A DNA stretch of 6,486 nt from Actinomycetota bacterium (GTDB lineage Bacteria; Actinomycetota; Coriobacteriia; Anaerosomatales; JAHIQC01). Made by a program: the position numbers and the translations under genes. The stretch covers positions 1-6,486 of the forward strand of contig JAHIQC010000314.1 in assembly GCA_018902765.1 (NCBI GenBank), given 5' to 3'. Below are positions 1 through 6,421 of the stretch, piece by piece. The notes under the pieces are model-generated. The model was given only the letters and a program-made list of their open reading frames with translations. It was not told the origin of the DNA and ran no database searches. The stretch's first letter is position 1; the number at the start of each line of letters is the position of its first letter.

Positions 1-11
1 CTCACGCAAAG

Positions 12-35
12 GGGGCGGACCCGAAGCCCCGCCCC
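12..35. terminator. GC-rich hairpin, possible terminator of an upstream gene
   Basis: A 7-bp perfect inverted repeat, GGGGCGG at 12-18 and CCGCCCC at 29-35, encloses a 10-nt loop. On the plus strand no T-run follows. Read on the minus strand the stem is followed by a C and three Ts, so it resembles a weak terminator in that direction. It lies just upstream of the DegV promoter and may insulate that gene from whatever lies to the left of the window. Which gene it serves cannot be told from here, and a G/C-rich repeat of this size could also be chance. Confidence 0.35.
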
Positions 36-50
36 ACGCCAACAGCCCTC

Positions 51-59
51 TGGTACGAT
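51..59 (+). promoter_or_regulatory. extended -10 promoter of the degV-family gene
   Basis: TGG at 51-53 followed by TACGAT at 54-59 fits an extended -10 element (TGN plus TANNNT). No TTGACA-like -35 is seen 16-18 bp upstream, which is the situation where an extended -10 is expected to compensate. Transcription would start near position 67, giving a leader of about 43 nt to the ATG at 110. The same TGN-TANNNT form recurs before two other genes in the window. Confidence 0.45.
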
Positions 60-98
60 GCTTGAGTCGAGAATCAGCACGCATCGCGCGTGCGAGAC

Positions 99-104
99 GG
101 GAGG
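99..104 (+). promoter_or_regulatory. Shine-Dalgarno that sets the degV-family start
   Basis: GGGAGG ends 5 nt before the ATG at 110. The open frame extends back to an ATG at 62, but that start has no Shine-Dalgarno, lies upstream of the predicted transcription start, and would add an arginine-rich stretch not seen in DegV proteins. Confidence 0.75.
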
Positions 105-109
105 ACCTC

Positions 110-973
110 ATGACACCGGATACCAGTGCGAAGCGCCAGTTCGCAGTCGTCACCGACAGCACCGCCGACATTGCGCCGGAGATGGTGCAGGATCTTGGAG
201 TCACCGTCGTTCCGCTCGCCGTGACCATCGACGGCGAGACACTAGATGATGGCGTCCTGACGCAAGCGCAGTTCTTCGAGCGGATGCGAAGTGCACCGGA
301 CCTTCCCACGACGTCGCAGCCCAGCGTCGGCGTCTTGGTCGAAGCCTACGAGCAGGCTCTCAAGACGGCGGACTCTGTGATCTCGCTACACATCTCCTCG
401 AAGCTCTCGGGCACGGTCGAAGCGGCGCGCATCGCCGCCGAGCAGTTCGCCGGCAAGGTCAGCGTGTTCGACTCACGCAATCTGTCATGGGGACTCGCAT
501 GGCAGGTCGTCGATGCGGTTGCGGCAGCCGGGGAGGGACTCGGCGTCCCTGAAGCGCTGGAGCGCCTCGAGAGAGCGCGCGAGCAGGTAAAGCTCTTGGT
601 CGGAGTCGACTCGCTTGAGAACCTGCGGCGTGGTGGTCGCATCGGCGCCGTGTCATCACTTCTGGGTTCGATGCTGAACCTGAAAGTCACGCTCACGGTC
701 GACGAGAACGGCGCGTTCGCGCCCTTGGGTCGCAGTCGAGGCGAGAAGGCCGCTCTCGAATACACGATGGACTGGATCGCAACACAGATGGGCACTGCCA
801 CTTCTGGCAGGTTCGCCGTCGGGCATGCCCTTTCCGAGGAACGCGCGCACAGAATCGCCGCGAGCATCCGTGAGCGCTGGGATGCGACCGAGATGGTGAT
901 CTACGAAGCCGGCTCGGTCGTGGCCGCGCACACCGGCACCGTGTGGGGCGTTGCTGTTTGGCCGGCGATCTAG
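110..973 (+). CDS. DegV family fatty-acid-binding protein
   Basis: 287-residue DegV-family protein, a normal length for the family. Proteins of this family bind a fatty acid in a cleft between two domains; in Firmicutes the FakB members present it to the kinase FakA for phosphorylation and use in phospholipid synthesis. Visible motifs in order are VVTDSTAD (residues 13-20), TTSQPS (67-72), HISSKLSGT (94-102), an FDS turn (120-122), LENLRRGGRIG (169-179) and a C-terminal GSVVAAHTGTVWG segment (268-280) whose histidine matches the conserved carboxylate-contacting His. The usual KP in the LNIKP motif is replaced here (LNLKVTLTV, 189-197), a mild divergence. No FakA-like kinase gene is in the window, so the lipid role is family knowledge, not context. 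It is cytosolic, with no signal peptide or membrane segment. It converges on the MFS gene with a 37-bp gap. Confidence 0.92.
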   Translation: MTPDTSAKRQFAVVTDSTADIAPEMVQDLGVTVVPLAVTIDGETLDDGVLTQAQFFERMRSAPDLPTTSQPSVGVLVEAYEQALKTADSVISLHISSKLSGTVEAARIAAEQFAGKVSVFDSRNLSWGLAWQVVDAVAAAGEGLGVPEALERLERAREQVKLLVGVDSLENLRRGGRIGAVSSLLGSMLNLKVTLTVDENGAFAPLGRSRGEKAALEYTMDWIATQMGTATSGRFAVGHALSEERAHRIAASIRERWDATEMVIYEAGSVVAAHTGTVWGVAVWPAI

Positions 974-1010
974 CCCGGTCGAACCTGGATCGCGCGCACC
1001 GGTTGGCCCC

Positions 1011-2306
1011 CTACGCTCGTGGCTCGGCGACCTCGGCCGCAAGGCCGACCGCGGAGGGCTCCTCGCTCAGGCGAATCTTGCGAAGCAGCATCCACGACAT
1101 GATGGCGCCCAACCCATAGAGTGCTGCGGTGATGAAGTACCCGGTCGTGTAGGAACCGGCCGCGAGGCGACCGCCGATGGCGCTTCCGCCAAGCCACGCC
1201 AGGCTCCAGGCGACGCTCATCCACCCGACGACCAGCGGCTTGTCACGACTCGGCACTCCCTCGACCGCCAACTGGTTGTAGACCGGCCACGACATATTCA
1301 TGAGTGCGCCGCGGGCCCACATCGAGACAGCCACAGCGGGCAAAGCTCCTGCGAGCGGAATCACCAGCAAGAACGGCAGTGATGCCAACTCGGTGATGAC
1401 GATGGTCCCCACGAGCCCGAAGCGCCGTGCCAGGAGCGGCGTGGACAGTGTGGCGGCAGCCATGAACAGACTCGACGCGCCTTGGATGAGGCCGATCTGC
1501 GCGACACTCGCGCCCAGATGCACCTTCAGAAAGAGAGGGACGAACGGGATCACGAGTCCGGCTCCCAGCGAGATCATCGCCTCAGGAACGACCAGCCTGG
1601 CCAATCGACCCCATGAACGAAAGCCGGAAACGGCGCTCACGTACACTCTCCAGGGATTCTGACGCGCCCGAGGCGCCTGGGTCACGCCCAGAACCGGCAT
1701 TGATGAGGCCAGCAGAAGCACTCCGGCCAAAGTGATCGTCCAGCGCAACGCATCGTGCTCGGGCATAACGAGCGACAGCGCGGTGGGCATGAGTCCGCCG
1801 AGCAGCGCGCCCAAGAATCCGGCCATGATCCTCAGGACGAAATCGACGGTGAAAAGCATCGTGCGTCCCTGACCATTTGGTCCATTCTCTGACAAGAATG
1901 CCACCCCGACCGAGCGCATGATCCCGTCGCCGACACCATAGGCGAGGCCCAGCGCCACGATTGCCGAGGGAGCGCCACCCAGAGTCTGGCCCAGCCTGGA
2001 CGCCCCGAACGCGAGCCCGGCGATCACAAGCATCCAGCGGTAGCCGACGACCTCCACCAGCGGTGGCAGCAGCAGGCAGACGACGGCTGCGGCCAAAGCG
2101 AGCGCGCCTTCGACGTCGCCCACGACAGCCGTGGTCATCCCCGCGCCAACCACGTACAGCGCGAACACTGTGCCGAGGAGCCCGGCTGCCACGTTTTGGA
2201 GCACGACCGCCACAAGGTAGCGTCGCGCGTTGGGATTCGCATCGCGAAGCGTGCGCACATAGGCGCCCACGCCCCTGCGGGCCAATCCCTTCGCACGCTG
2301 TATCAC
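1011..2306 (-). CDS. MFS transporter, 12 predicted membrane helices
   Basis: 431-residue integral inner-membrane protein with about twelve hydrophobic helices, roughly at residues 31-53, 63-84, 89-107, 113-131, 150-174, 188-207, 238-259, 269-290, 297-318, 322-342, 357-377 and 386-407. A longer polar, basic loop at about 208-236 separates the two six-helix halves, which is the standard major facilitator layout. Charged segments such as GRT after helix 4 and ARRFG after helix 8 sit where MFS inter-helix loops are expected. Substrate cannot be read from the sequence; the protein could be a drug, sugar or metabolite exporter. I chose the GTG at 2306 because GGAGG lies 5 nt upstream of it. A GTG four codons earlier (2318) would overlap that Shine-Dalgarno. 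The gene diverges from the RlpA-like gene and converges on the DegV gene. Confidence 0.88.
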   Translation of the reverse strand: MIQRAKGLARRGVGAYVRTLRDANPNARRYLVAVVLQNVAAGLLGTVFALYVVGAGMTTAVVGDVEGALALAAAVVCLLLPPLVEVVGYRWMLVIAGLAFGASRLGQTLGGAPSAIVALGLAYGVGDGIMRSVGVAFLSENGPNGQGRTMLFTVDFVLRIMAGFLGALLGGLMPTALSLVMPEHDALRWTITLAGVLLLASSMPVLGVTQAPRARQNPWRVYVSAVSGFRSWGRLARLVVPEAMISLGAGLVIPFVPLFLKVHLGASVAQIGLIQGASSLFMAAATLSTPLLARRFGLVGTIVITELASLPFLLVIPLAGALPAVAVSMWARGALMNMSWPVYNQLAVEGVPSRDKPLVVGWMSVAWSLAWLGGSAIGGRLAAGSYTTGYFITAALYGLGAIMSWMLLRKIRLSEEPSAVGLAAEVAEPRA

Positions 2307-2311
2307 GACTA

Positions 2312-2316
2312 CCTCC
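2312..2316 (-). promoter_or_regulatory. Shine-Dalgarno that sets the MFS start
   Basis: On the minus strand GGAGG is followed by a 5-nt spacer and the GTG at 2306-2304. It favours this GTG over the one at 2318, which would place the ribosome-binding site inside the coding region. Confidence 0.65.
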
Positions 2317-2344
2317 ACCGATCCGGATCAAAGACAACCGCTCC

Positions 2345-2373
2345 ACTCTACGACTGCATAGAACCCGACTCAA
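2345..2373 (-). promoter_or_regulatory. sigma-70-type promoter of the MFS gene
   Basis: On the minus strand TTGAGT (2373-2368) and TAGAGT (2350-2345) are separated by exactly 17 nt, each matching the vegetative consensus at four of six positions. Transcription would begin near 2338, leaving a leader of about 32 nt that contains the Shine-Dalgarno. This is the only promoter in the window with a recognisable -35 element. Confidence 0.5.
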
Positions 2374-2433
2374 GCTGTATCGAGCTCGAATTCCGCTGAG
2401 TCCGCATGGCAGCGCGCGGCAGAATCGCCCGAT

Positions 2434-2442
2434 TGATACACT
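2434..2442 (+). promoter_or_regulatory. extended -10 promoter, probable leaderless start of the RlpA-like gene
   Basis: TGA (2434-2436) plus TACACT (2437-2442) form an extended -10 element. Seven nucleotides later comes the ATG at 2450, so transcription would begin at or next to the A of the start codon. No Shine-Dalgarno is present upstream of 2450 or of the alternative ATG at 2468. No -35 match is seen. An 8-bp palindrome TGTCGACA (2443-2450) overlaps the predicted transcription start. Confidence 0.5.
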
Positions 2443-2449
2443 TGTCGAC

Positions 2450-3355
2450 ATGTCTTTTCGACGAACAATGAATCTGCTCCTCGGCGCCGCAGCCACAGCG
2501 TGTCTTCTGTGGCTTGTTGTAGCGCCCGCGATGGCCGCACCCTCCCCCGAACAAACGGCTGCGGACCGGGTCGCCGTCGCGCGCGCCGTGGAGCAGTACG
2601 CGGCCGTTCAGGCGCAGTCCGCGCGTATCGACGCCTCGGTGGTCAAGACGTCCGCTCAACTCGACCTGGCGCTCGCCCAAGAGACCGAGGCCCGCGACCG
2701 TCTCCGCTCGCGCTTGCTCGCGATATACCGCTCGGATGACACGAGCTACATCTCCATGCTCTTGGGCGCATCCACGCTTCAGGATTTCGTATCGCGCTGG
2801 GACCTGCTCACGCGGATTGCAGCCCAGGATGCCAAGGATCTCGCTGCCGCGAAAGCGGCGCGCATCAAGGCCCACGACGCAGCCGAACGTTTGCTCGAAC
2901 TGCAGGCCGAAGACGTGCAATCGCTGGAGGCCGTGGCCGACGAGGTTGCGCGCGCAAAGAAGAAGCTCGCCGCAAGCCAGGCGGCGCTCGCGGCCTATGA
3001 GTCGCAAACGACGGTCGCCCCAAAGCCCGCCTTAGCGCCTCGAACCGATTCGACCCAGAAGCTGACGGGCTCCGGAGCCTGGCAAACGGCTGTCGCCTCC
3101 CACTACGGTCGCAACTTCACTGGGCGCGGAGCCAGCGGAGAGACAATCGGGCCGTATTCCATGATCGTGGCGCACAAGACGCTGCCGTTCGGAACCCTCA
3201 TCGAGTTCGAGTACCGAGGCAAACGAGCCGTGGCCAAGGTCGCCGACCGCGGCCCTTACACTGCGGGCCGCGAGTTCGATCTGGGTCCGGGAGTGGTCCG
3301 CGTACTGGGATTCAGCGGCGTGCACGAGGTGCGATACCGAATCATCGGGCGGTAG
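2450..3355 (+). CDS. secreted RlpA-like double-psi beta-barrel protein with N-terminal coiled coil
   Basis: 301-residue exported cell-wall protein. Residues 1-29 form a signal peptide (basic MSFRR, hydrophobic core, AMA cleavage site before A30) with no lipobox Cys. Residues about 35-185 are alanine- and charge-rich helix or coiled coil; the section around 85-130 (RLRSRLLAIYR, SMLLGAST, then FVSRWDLLTRIAAQD) resembles the N-terminal helical region of CwlO/PcsB-type peptidoglycan hydrolases. A proline-rich linker (190-198) leads to a C-terminal RlpA-like double-psi beta-barrel (about 210-300) with ASGE (E231), AHKTLPFGT (241-249), DRGPY (D266) and EFDLG (D277). The Glu and the DRGP Asp match the acidic residues needed by RlpA lytic transglycosylases, so glycan-strand cleavage is likely but inferred. 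There is no SPOR domain. The start at 2450 gives the intact signal peptide; the ATG at 2468 is an alternative that loses the SFRR residues. Confidence 0.85.
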   Translation: MSFRRTMNLLLGAAATACLLWLVVAPAMAAPSPEQTAADRVAVARAVEQYAAVQAQSARIDASVVKTSAQLDLALAQETEARDRLRSRLLAIYRSDDTSYISMLLGASTLQDFVSRWDLLTRIAAQDAKDLAAAKAARIKAHDAAERLLELQAEDVQSLEAVADEVARAKKKLAASQAALAAYESQTTVAPKPALAPRTDSTQKLTGSGAWQTAVASHYGRNFTGRGASGETIGPYSMIVAHKTLPFGTLIEFEYRGKRAVAKVADRGPYTAGREFDLGPGVVRVLGFSGVHEVRYRIIGR

Positions 3356-3370
3356 TAGAAGCGACGGCGG

Positions 3371-5071
3371 TCAGGCCGTGTTCTGGCGTCCTTGAGCCTG
3401 CAGCTTGGCCCATGCATCCTTGAGCGTGAGTGTGCGGTTGAACACCAGTGCGTCGGACGTCGAGTCCGGGTCGACACAGAAGTAGCCGAGTCGCTCGAAC
3501 TGGATCGTCTCACCGATCGGTAACCGAGCGAGCGAAGGCTCGACCCAGCAGTTGCCGAGAATGGTTTCCGAATCGGGGTTGAGGTCGTCGAACATATCGC
3601 GGCCACCCGAGCCCGGGAATGGACTTGCGAAGAGGTGGTCGTAGAGCCTGACTTCAGCGGGCACCGCGTGTGCGGCCGAAACCCAGTGCAGTGTCGCCTT
3701 GACCTTGCGACCGTCGGGCGAACTGCCACCGCGAGACTCGGGATCGTAGGTGCACCGCAGCTCGACGATGTTGCCCTCCTCGTCCTTCACAACCTCGTTA
3801 CAGGTGATGAAGTACGCCGAGCGCAAGCGAACCTCGCGGCCGGGGGACAGGCGGAAGAACTTCTTGGGGGGAGTCTCCATGAAGTCATCGCGTTCGATCC
3901 AAAGCTCGCGCGAGAAGGGTACCTGCCGGGTTCCGGCAGACGGGTCCTCCGGGTTGTTCGTGACTTCCATATCCTCCGAGGAGCCCTCGGGGTAGTTATC
4001 GATGACGACTTTGAGGGGGTCAAGAACGGCGAAGCGGCGAAGCGCTGTTCTGTTCAAGACGCTGCGCACGGCGTGCTCGAGCATTTCGACCTCGACCACG
4101 CTGTCAGCACGGGCGACACCGATCATCCCCGCGAAATCGCGCATCCCCTCGGCAGGGAAACCACGCCTGCGGATACCGGAGAGAGTCGGCATGCGCGGGT
4201 CGTCCCATCCGCGAACGTACGCCTCTTTGACGAGGCGGAGAAGCACGCGCTTGGAAAGCACAGTGTGCGTGAGATTGAGGCGCGCGAACTCGTACTGGTG
4301 GGGCTGTGAGGGCACCGGGAGGTTCGCGATGAACCATTCGTAGAGCGGCCGGTGATCCTGGAACTCAAGAGTGCAGACGGAGTGCGTGACGCCTTCGATC
4401 GCATCGGACTGCCCGTGGGCGAAGTCGTACGACGGGTAGATGCACCACGCATCACCGGTGCGTGGGTGTGTCGAATGCAAGATCCGGTACACGACCGGGT
4501 CACGGAAGTTGATGTTGCCCGAGGCCATGTCGATCTTGGCGCGCAGCACGCGCGAGCCGTTCTCGAACTCACCTGCGCGCATGCGCTCGAACAGGTCGAG
4601 GTTCTCCTCGGCGGAGCGCTCGCGCCAGGGGCTTTCCCGGCCGGGCTCGGTGAGGGTGCCGCGGTACTCGCGAATCTCGTCTGCGGCGAGGTCATCGACG
4701 TACGCCTTGCCCTCGCGGATGAGGTGAAGCGCCCATTCGTAGAGCTGCTCGAAGTAGTCCGAGGCGAAGTAGAGGTGCTCGCCCCAGTCGAACCCGAGCC
4801 AGCGCACGTCGGCCTCGATGGAGTCGATGTACTCCTGCTCCTCTTTGACCGGGTTCGTATCGTCGAAACGTAGGTGACATCGCCCGCCGAACTCGTTGGC
4901 GACGCCGAAATTCAGGCAGATCGACTTCGCGTGACCGATGTGGAGGTAGCCGTTGGGCTCCGGAGGGAACCTCGTGACGACGCTGTCGATACGCCCCTCG
5001 CGAAGGTCGGCTGCCACGATATCGCGAACGAAATCGCTGCGCTCAGATGATGATGCTGTGTCGTTATCCAT
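3371..5071 (-). CDS. glnS: glutaminyl-tRNA synthetase (GlnRS)
   Basis: 566-residue class I aminoacyl-tRNA synthetase that charges tRNA-Gln with glutamine in the cytosol. It aligns by eye along its full length with the E. coli enzyme (554 aa). Key segments are [15 protein letters not shown] with the HIGH motif at 44-47, LRFDDTNP (67-74), IREYRGTLT (133-141), LRAKIDMAS (176-184), WCIYPSYDF (209-217), CTLEFQD (233-239) and the KMSKS-type loop VLSKR (271-275). The C-terminal anticodon-binding beta barrels are complete, including [35 protein letters not shown] and [10 protein letters not shown]. These are GlnRS rather than GluRS features. The ATG at 5071 has no Shine-Dalgarno but sits 7 nt after an extended -10 element. 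The stop is only 15 bp from the stop of the converging RlpA-like gene. Presence of glnS implies direct tRNA-Gln charging, which many actinobacteria lack. Confidence 0.97.
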   Translation of the reverse strand: MDNDTASSSERSDFVRDIVAADLREGRIDSVVTRFPPEPNGYLHIGHAKSICLNFGVANEFGGRCHLRFDDTNPVKEEQEYIDSIEADVRWLGFDWGEHLYFASDYFEQLYEWALHLIREGKAYVDDLAADEIREYRGTLTEPGRESPWRERSAEENLDLFERMRAGEFENGSRVLRAKIDMASGNINFRDPVVYRILHSTHPRTGDAWCIYPSYDFAHGQSDAIEGVTHSVCTLEFQDHRPLYEWFIANLPVPSQPHQYEFARLNLTHTVLSKRVLLRLVKEAYVRGWDDPRMPTLSGIRRRGFPAEGMRDFAGMIGVARADSVVEVEMLEHAVRSVLNRTALRRFAVLDPLKVVIDNYPEGSSEDMEVTNNPEDPSAGTRQVPFSRELWIERDDFMETPPKKFFRLSPGREVRLRSAYFITCNEVVKDEEGNIVELRCTYDPESRGGSSPDGRKVKATLHWVSAAHAVPAEVRLYDHLFASPFPGSGGRDMFDDLNPDSETILGNCWVEPSLARLPIGETIQFERLGYFCVDPDSTSDALVFNRTLTLKDAWAKLQAQGRQNTA

Positions 5072-5078
5072 GTGGGCG

Positions 5079-5087
5079 AAGATAGCA
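5079..5087 (-). promoter_or_regulatory. extended -10 promoter, probable leaderless start of glnS
   Basis: On the minus strand TGC (5087-5085) and TATCTT (5084-5079) form an extended -10 element, followed by a 7-nt spacer and the ATG at 5071. The geometry is identical to that of the RlpA-like gene. No -35 match is seen, and the nearest GGGAGG lies about 35 nt upstream of the ATG, outside any transcript from this promoter. It would let glnS be expressed independently of the asparaginase gene. Confidence 0.5.
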
Positions 5088-5111
5088 CAGAAGCGGCTGC
5101 GGCTGCCTCCC

Positions 5112-5211
5112 TTAGTGGGGCAGGCAGAGCGTCCCGAGCGGCGTCCAGTCCGCTTCTTGGTAGCGCGAGCGGAAGGCGAGTGCCTTACCAGCTTCTTGAA
5201 GGGCGCTCCGC
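5112..5211 (-). other. coding-like stretch without a start codon, between ansA and glnS
   Basis: The 162-bp gap between the asparaginase stop and glnS has no complete gene. One minus-strand frame, ending at TAA (5114-5112), reads like protein over its last 24 codons (5186-5115): third positions are about 88% G/C, and the peptide is mixed in composition with Tyr, Trp and Phe ([12 protein letters not shown]). Going upstream the frame stays open into the 3' end of the asparaginase gene and then hits TGA without any ATG, GTG or TTG. It may be the 3' remnant of a decayed gene, a dispersed repeat, or chance. A small hairpin, AAGGC-GAGT-GCCTT (5173-5186), lies inside and could aid asparaginase transcript termination. 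I do not recognise the peptide. Confidence 0.3.
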
Positions 5212-5233
5212 CGCCTACGCCTGGTTCCGCGCG

Positions 5234-6241
5234 CTACCGGCTCAGTTCGCCGGCCAGATCATGCTGCATCATCTCGGCCACCGCCGCGGCCTCGAGCCCT
5301 TGTCCGAGCAACACCGCGAGTTTCGTGAGTGCGGCCTCCGACGTCATATCGAAGCCCGGCACGGCACCTGCCCTCATCAGCGCCGAACCGGCCTCATAGG
5401 CACCCGGTCGCACCGAGCCCCGAACGCACTGCGTAACGACGACAACGACGATGTCCTGTGCGACGGCGGCTTCAATCGCAGCGAGGAACTCACGGTCATT
5501 CGAGGGTCCGTTGCCCGTCCCGTAGGCCTCAAGGACCAATCCCTGTAGCGGCGGTCTACATACGTTGCCGAGGATCGATGCCGAGAACCCGGGGAACAAC
5601 TGCACTGCAGCGACTCCCCCGAGGTGTCCTTGAATCAGTCCCGGAGCATCTTGCGGTTGGCGTATGACTGACGCATTTACGTCGATATCGACCGCGATTC
5701 GCGCTAGCGCCGGATACCTCGGCGACTCGAAAGCATCGAGCCCTGAGGCGTCGATCTTGGTCGCCCGGTTACCCCTCAGAAGCACCTCGCCAAATAGCAG
5801 GCTCACCTCTGGGACATCACATCGCGCAGCCACCTGCAGCGCCCCGACCAGGTTCTGACGCCCGTCGCTGCGCACCCGAGTGATTGGAATCTGTGAGCCG
5901 GTCACCACCACGGGCCGGCCGAACTCCGGAAGCAGGAACGAGAGTGCCGAGGAGGTGTAGGCCATCGTGTCAGTCCCATGAAGCACCACGAAACCGGCAT
6001 ATTCCGCTCGATGGGCGTAAAGGATCCCAGCAATCTCGCACCACGTGTCGGGAGTCGCATTCGCCGAGTCGATCAGTGGATCGATTTCCATGAACTCGAT
6101 TGGCGGCAGCTCGCCTCGCGAGCCCGCAACTATCGAATCGATCAGCGGAGCCAAAGCGCCAGCCACGGGAGCGCACCCGGATGGCGTATCCACCATCCCG
6201 ATCGTGCCCCCTGTGTGCAGCACGAGCACCTTGTCACTCAT
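5234..6241 (-). CDS. ansA: type I L-asparaginase
   Basis: 335-residue cytosolic asparaginase hydrolysing L-asparagine to aspartate and ammonia. It matches E. coli AnsA (338 aa) along its whole length. Catalytic residues are all present: Thr13 in TGGTIG (10-15), Ser59 in DSAN, Thr90 and Asp91 in LHGTDTMAY (87-95), and Lys162 in RGNRATKIDA (156-165). VTGSQIP (113-119), the EAYGTGN segment (238-244), TQCVRG (270-275) and DMTSEAALTKL (298-308) support the type I (AnsA) rather than the periplasmic type II family. There is no signal peptide, which agrees with a cytosolic enzyme. I chose ATG 6241 because AAGGAG lies 7 nt upstream; a GTG directly before it (6244) would have only a 4-nt spacer. It lies upstream of and in the same direction as glnS, 162 bp apart. 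Glutaminase side activity is possible but not shown by sequence. Confidence 0.95.
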   Translation of the reverse strand: MSDKVLVLHTGGTIGMVDTPSGCAPVAGALAPLIDSIVAGSRGELPPIEFMEIDPLIDSANATPDTWCEIAGILYAHRAEYAGFVVLHGTDTMAYTSSALSFLLPEFGRPVVVTGSQIPITRVRSDGRQNLVGALQVAARCDVPEVSLLFGEVLLRGNRATKIDASGLDAFESPRYPALARIAVDIDVNASVIRQPQDAPGLIQGHLGGVAAVQLFPGFSASILGNVCRPPLQGLVLEAYGTGNGPSNDREFLAAIEAAVAQDIVVVVVTQCVRGSVRPGAYEAGSALMRAGAVPGFDMTSEAALTKLAVLLGQGLEAAAVAEMMQHDLAGELSR

Positions 6242-6248
6242 CACACGG

Positions 6249-6254
6249 CTCCTT
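6249..6254 (-). promoter_or_regulatory. Shine-Dalgarno of the asparaginase gene
   Basis: AAGGAG on the minus strand lies 7 nt before ATG 6241 and 4 nt before the adjacent GTG 6244, favouring the ATG. Unlike glnS and the RlpA-like gene, this gene is therefore translated from a leadered transcript. Confidence 0.65.
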
Positions 6255-6280
6255 CGCGACTCATCGGCATCGCCGACTCC

Positions 6281-6286
6281 ATCCTA
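6281..6286 (-). promoter_or_regulatory. possible -10 box of the asparaginase gene
   Basis: TAGGAT on the minus strand matches the -10 consensus at four of six positions and would start transcription near 6273, giving a leader of about 32 nt with the Shine-Dalgarno inside. It has neither a TGN extension nor a -35 match, so the call is weak. It is the best candidate I found between the hairpin at 6353-6390 and the gene. Confidence 0.22.
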
Positions 6287-6352
6287 AGGGCCAGTGTGCC
6301 ATATCCTCCCACCTATGTGGTCTGGGGGAACAATCCGTGGCCGAGAGTCGAC

Positions 6353-6390
6353 ATGAAGGGCCCGCCGGGGGTGCCGAGCGGGCCCTTCAT
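6353..6390 (-). terminator. strong hairpin, probable terminator of the minus-strand gene entering from the right
   Basis: A perfect 13-bp inverted repeat, ATGAAGGGCCCGC at 6353-6365 and GCGGGCCCTTCAT at 6378-6390, encloses a 12-nt loop in which CGG and CCG can add three more pairs. It lies 31 bp after the stop codon of the partial minus-strand gene and well before the asparaginase gene, as expected for a terminator separating them. No T-run follows on either strand, so this would be a GC-rich, U-poor type of terminator or an RNA 3'-end stabiliser. Confidence 0.55.
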
Positions 6391-6421
6391 AATCAACGCA
6401 TCGGGCACAGGGACGCGGTGC

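Noticed and set aside
3..65. Plus-strand frame open from the left edge to TGA at 63-65, possibly the C-terminus of an upstream gene.
   Set aside because: It runs through the GC-rich hairpin and the extended -10 box of the next gene; all three plus frames are open over the first 60 bases, so openness carries little weight.
885..920. 8-bp inverted repeat CGACCGAG / CTCGGTCG.
   Set aside because: It lies wholly inside the DegV coding region, has a 20-nt loop and is explained by coding sequence in GC-rich DNA.
974..1010. CCGGT (975-979) and ACCGG (998-1002) as a bidirectional terminator between the convergent degV-like and MFS genes.
   Set aside because: Only 5 bp with an 18-nt loop and no T-run on either side; too weak to call.
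1961..2449. The open frame upstream of the RlpA-like ATG, which would add 163 residues.
   Set aside because: It overlaps the MFS gene antisense, is arginine- and proline-rich shadow sequence, and would bury the clear signal peptide.
5072..5233. tRNA, T-box or other structured RNA upstream of glnS.
   Set aside because: No cloverleaf, CCA end, T-box sequence or antiterminator pair could be found, and the predicted glnS promoter would leave no leader to hold one.
6261..6302. Minus-strand 13-codon leader ORF before ansA with GGGAGG just upstream.
   Set aside because: The Shine-Dalgarno is only 2 nt from its ATG, the ORF begins upstream of the likely ansA transcription start, and the peptide has no run of Asn, Asp or other regulatory codons.
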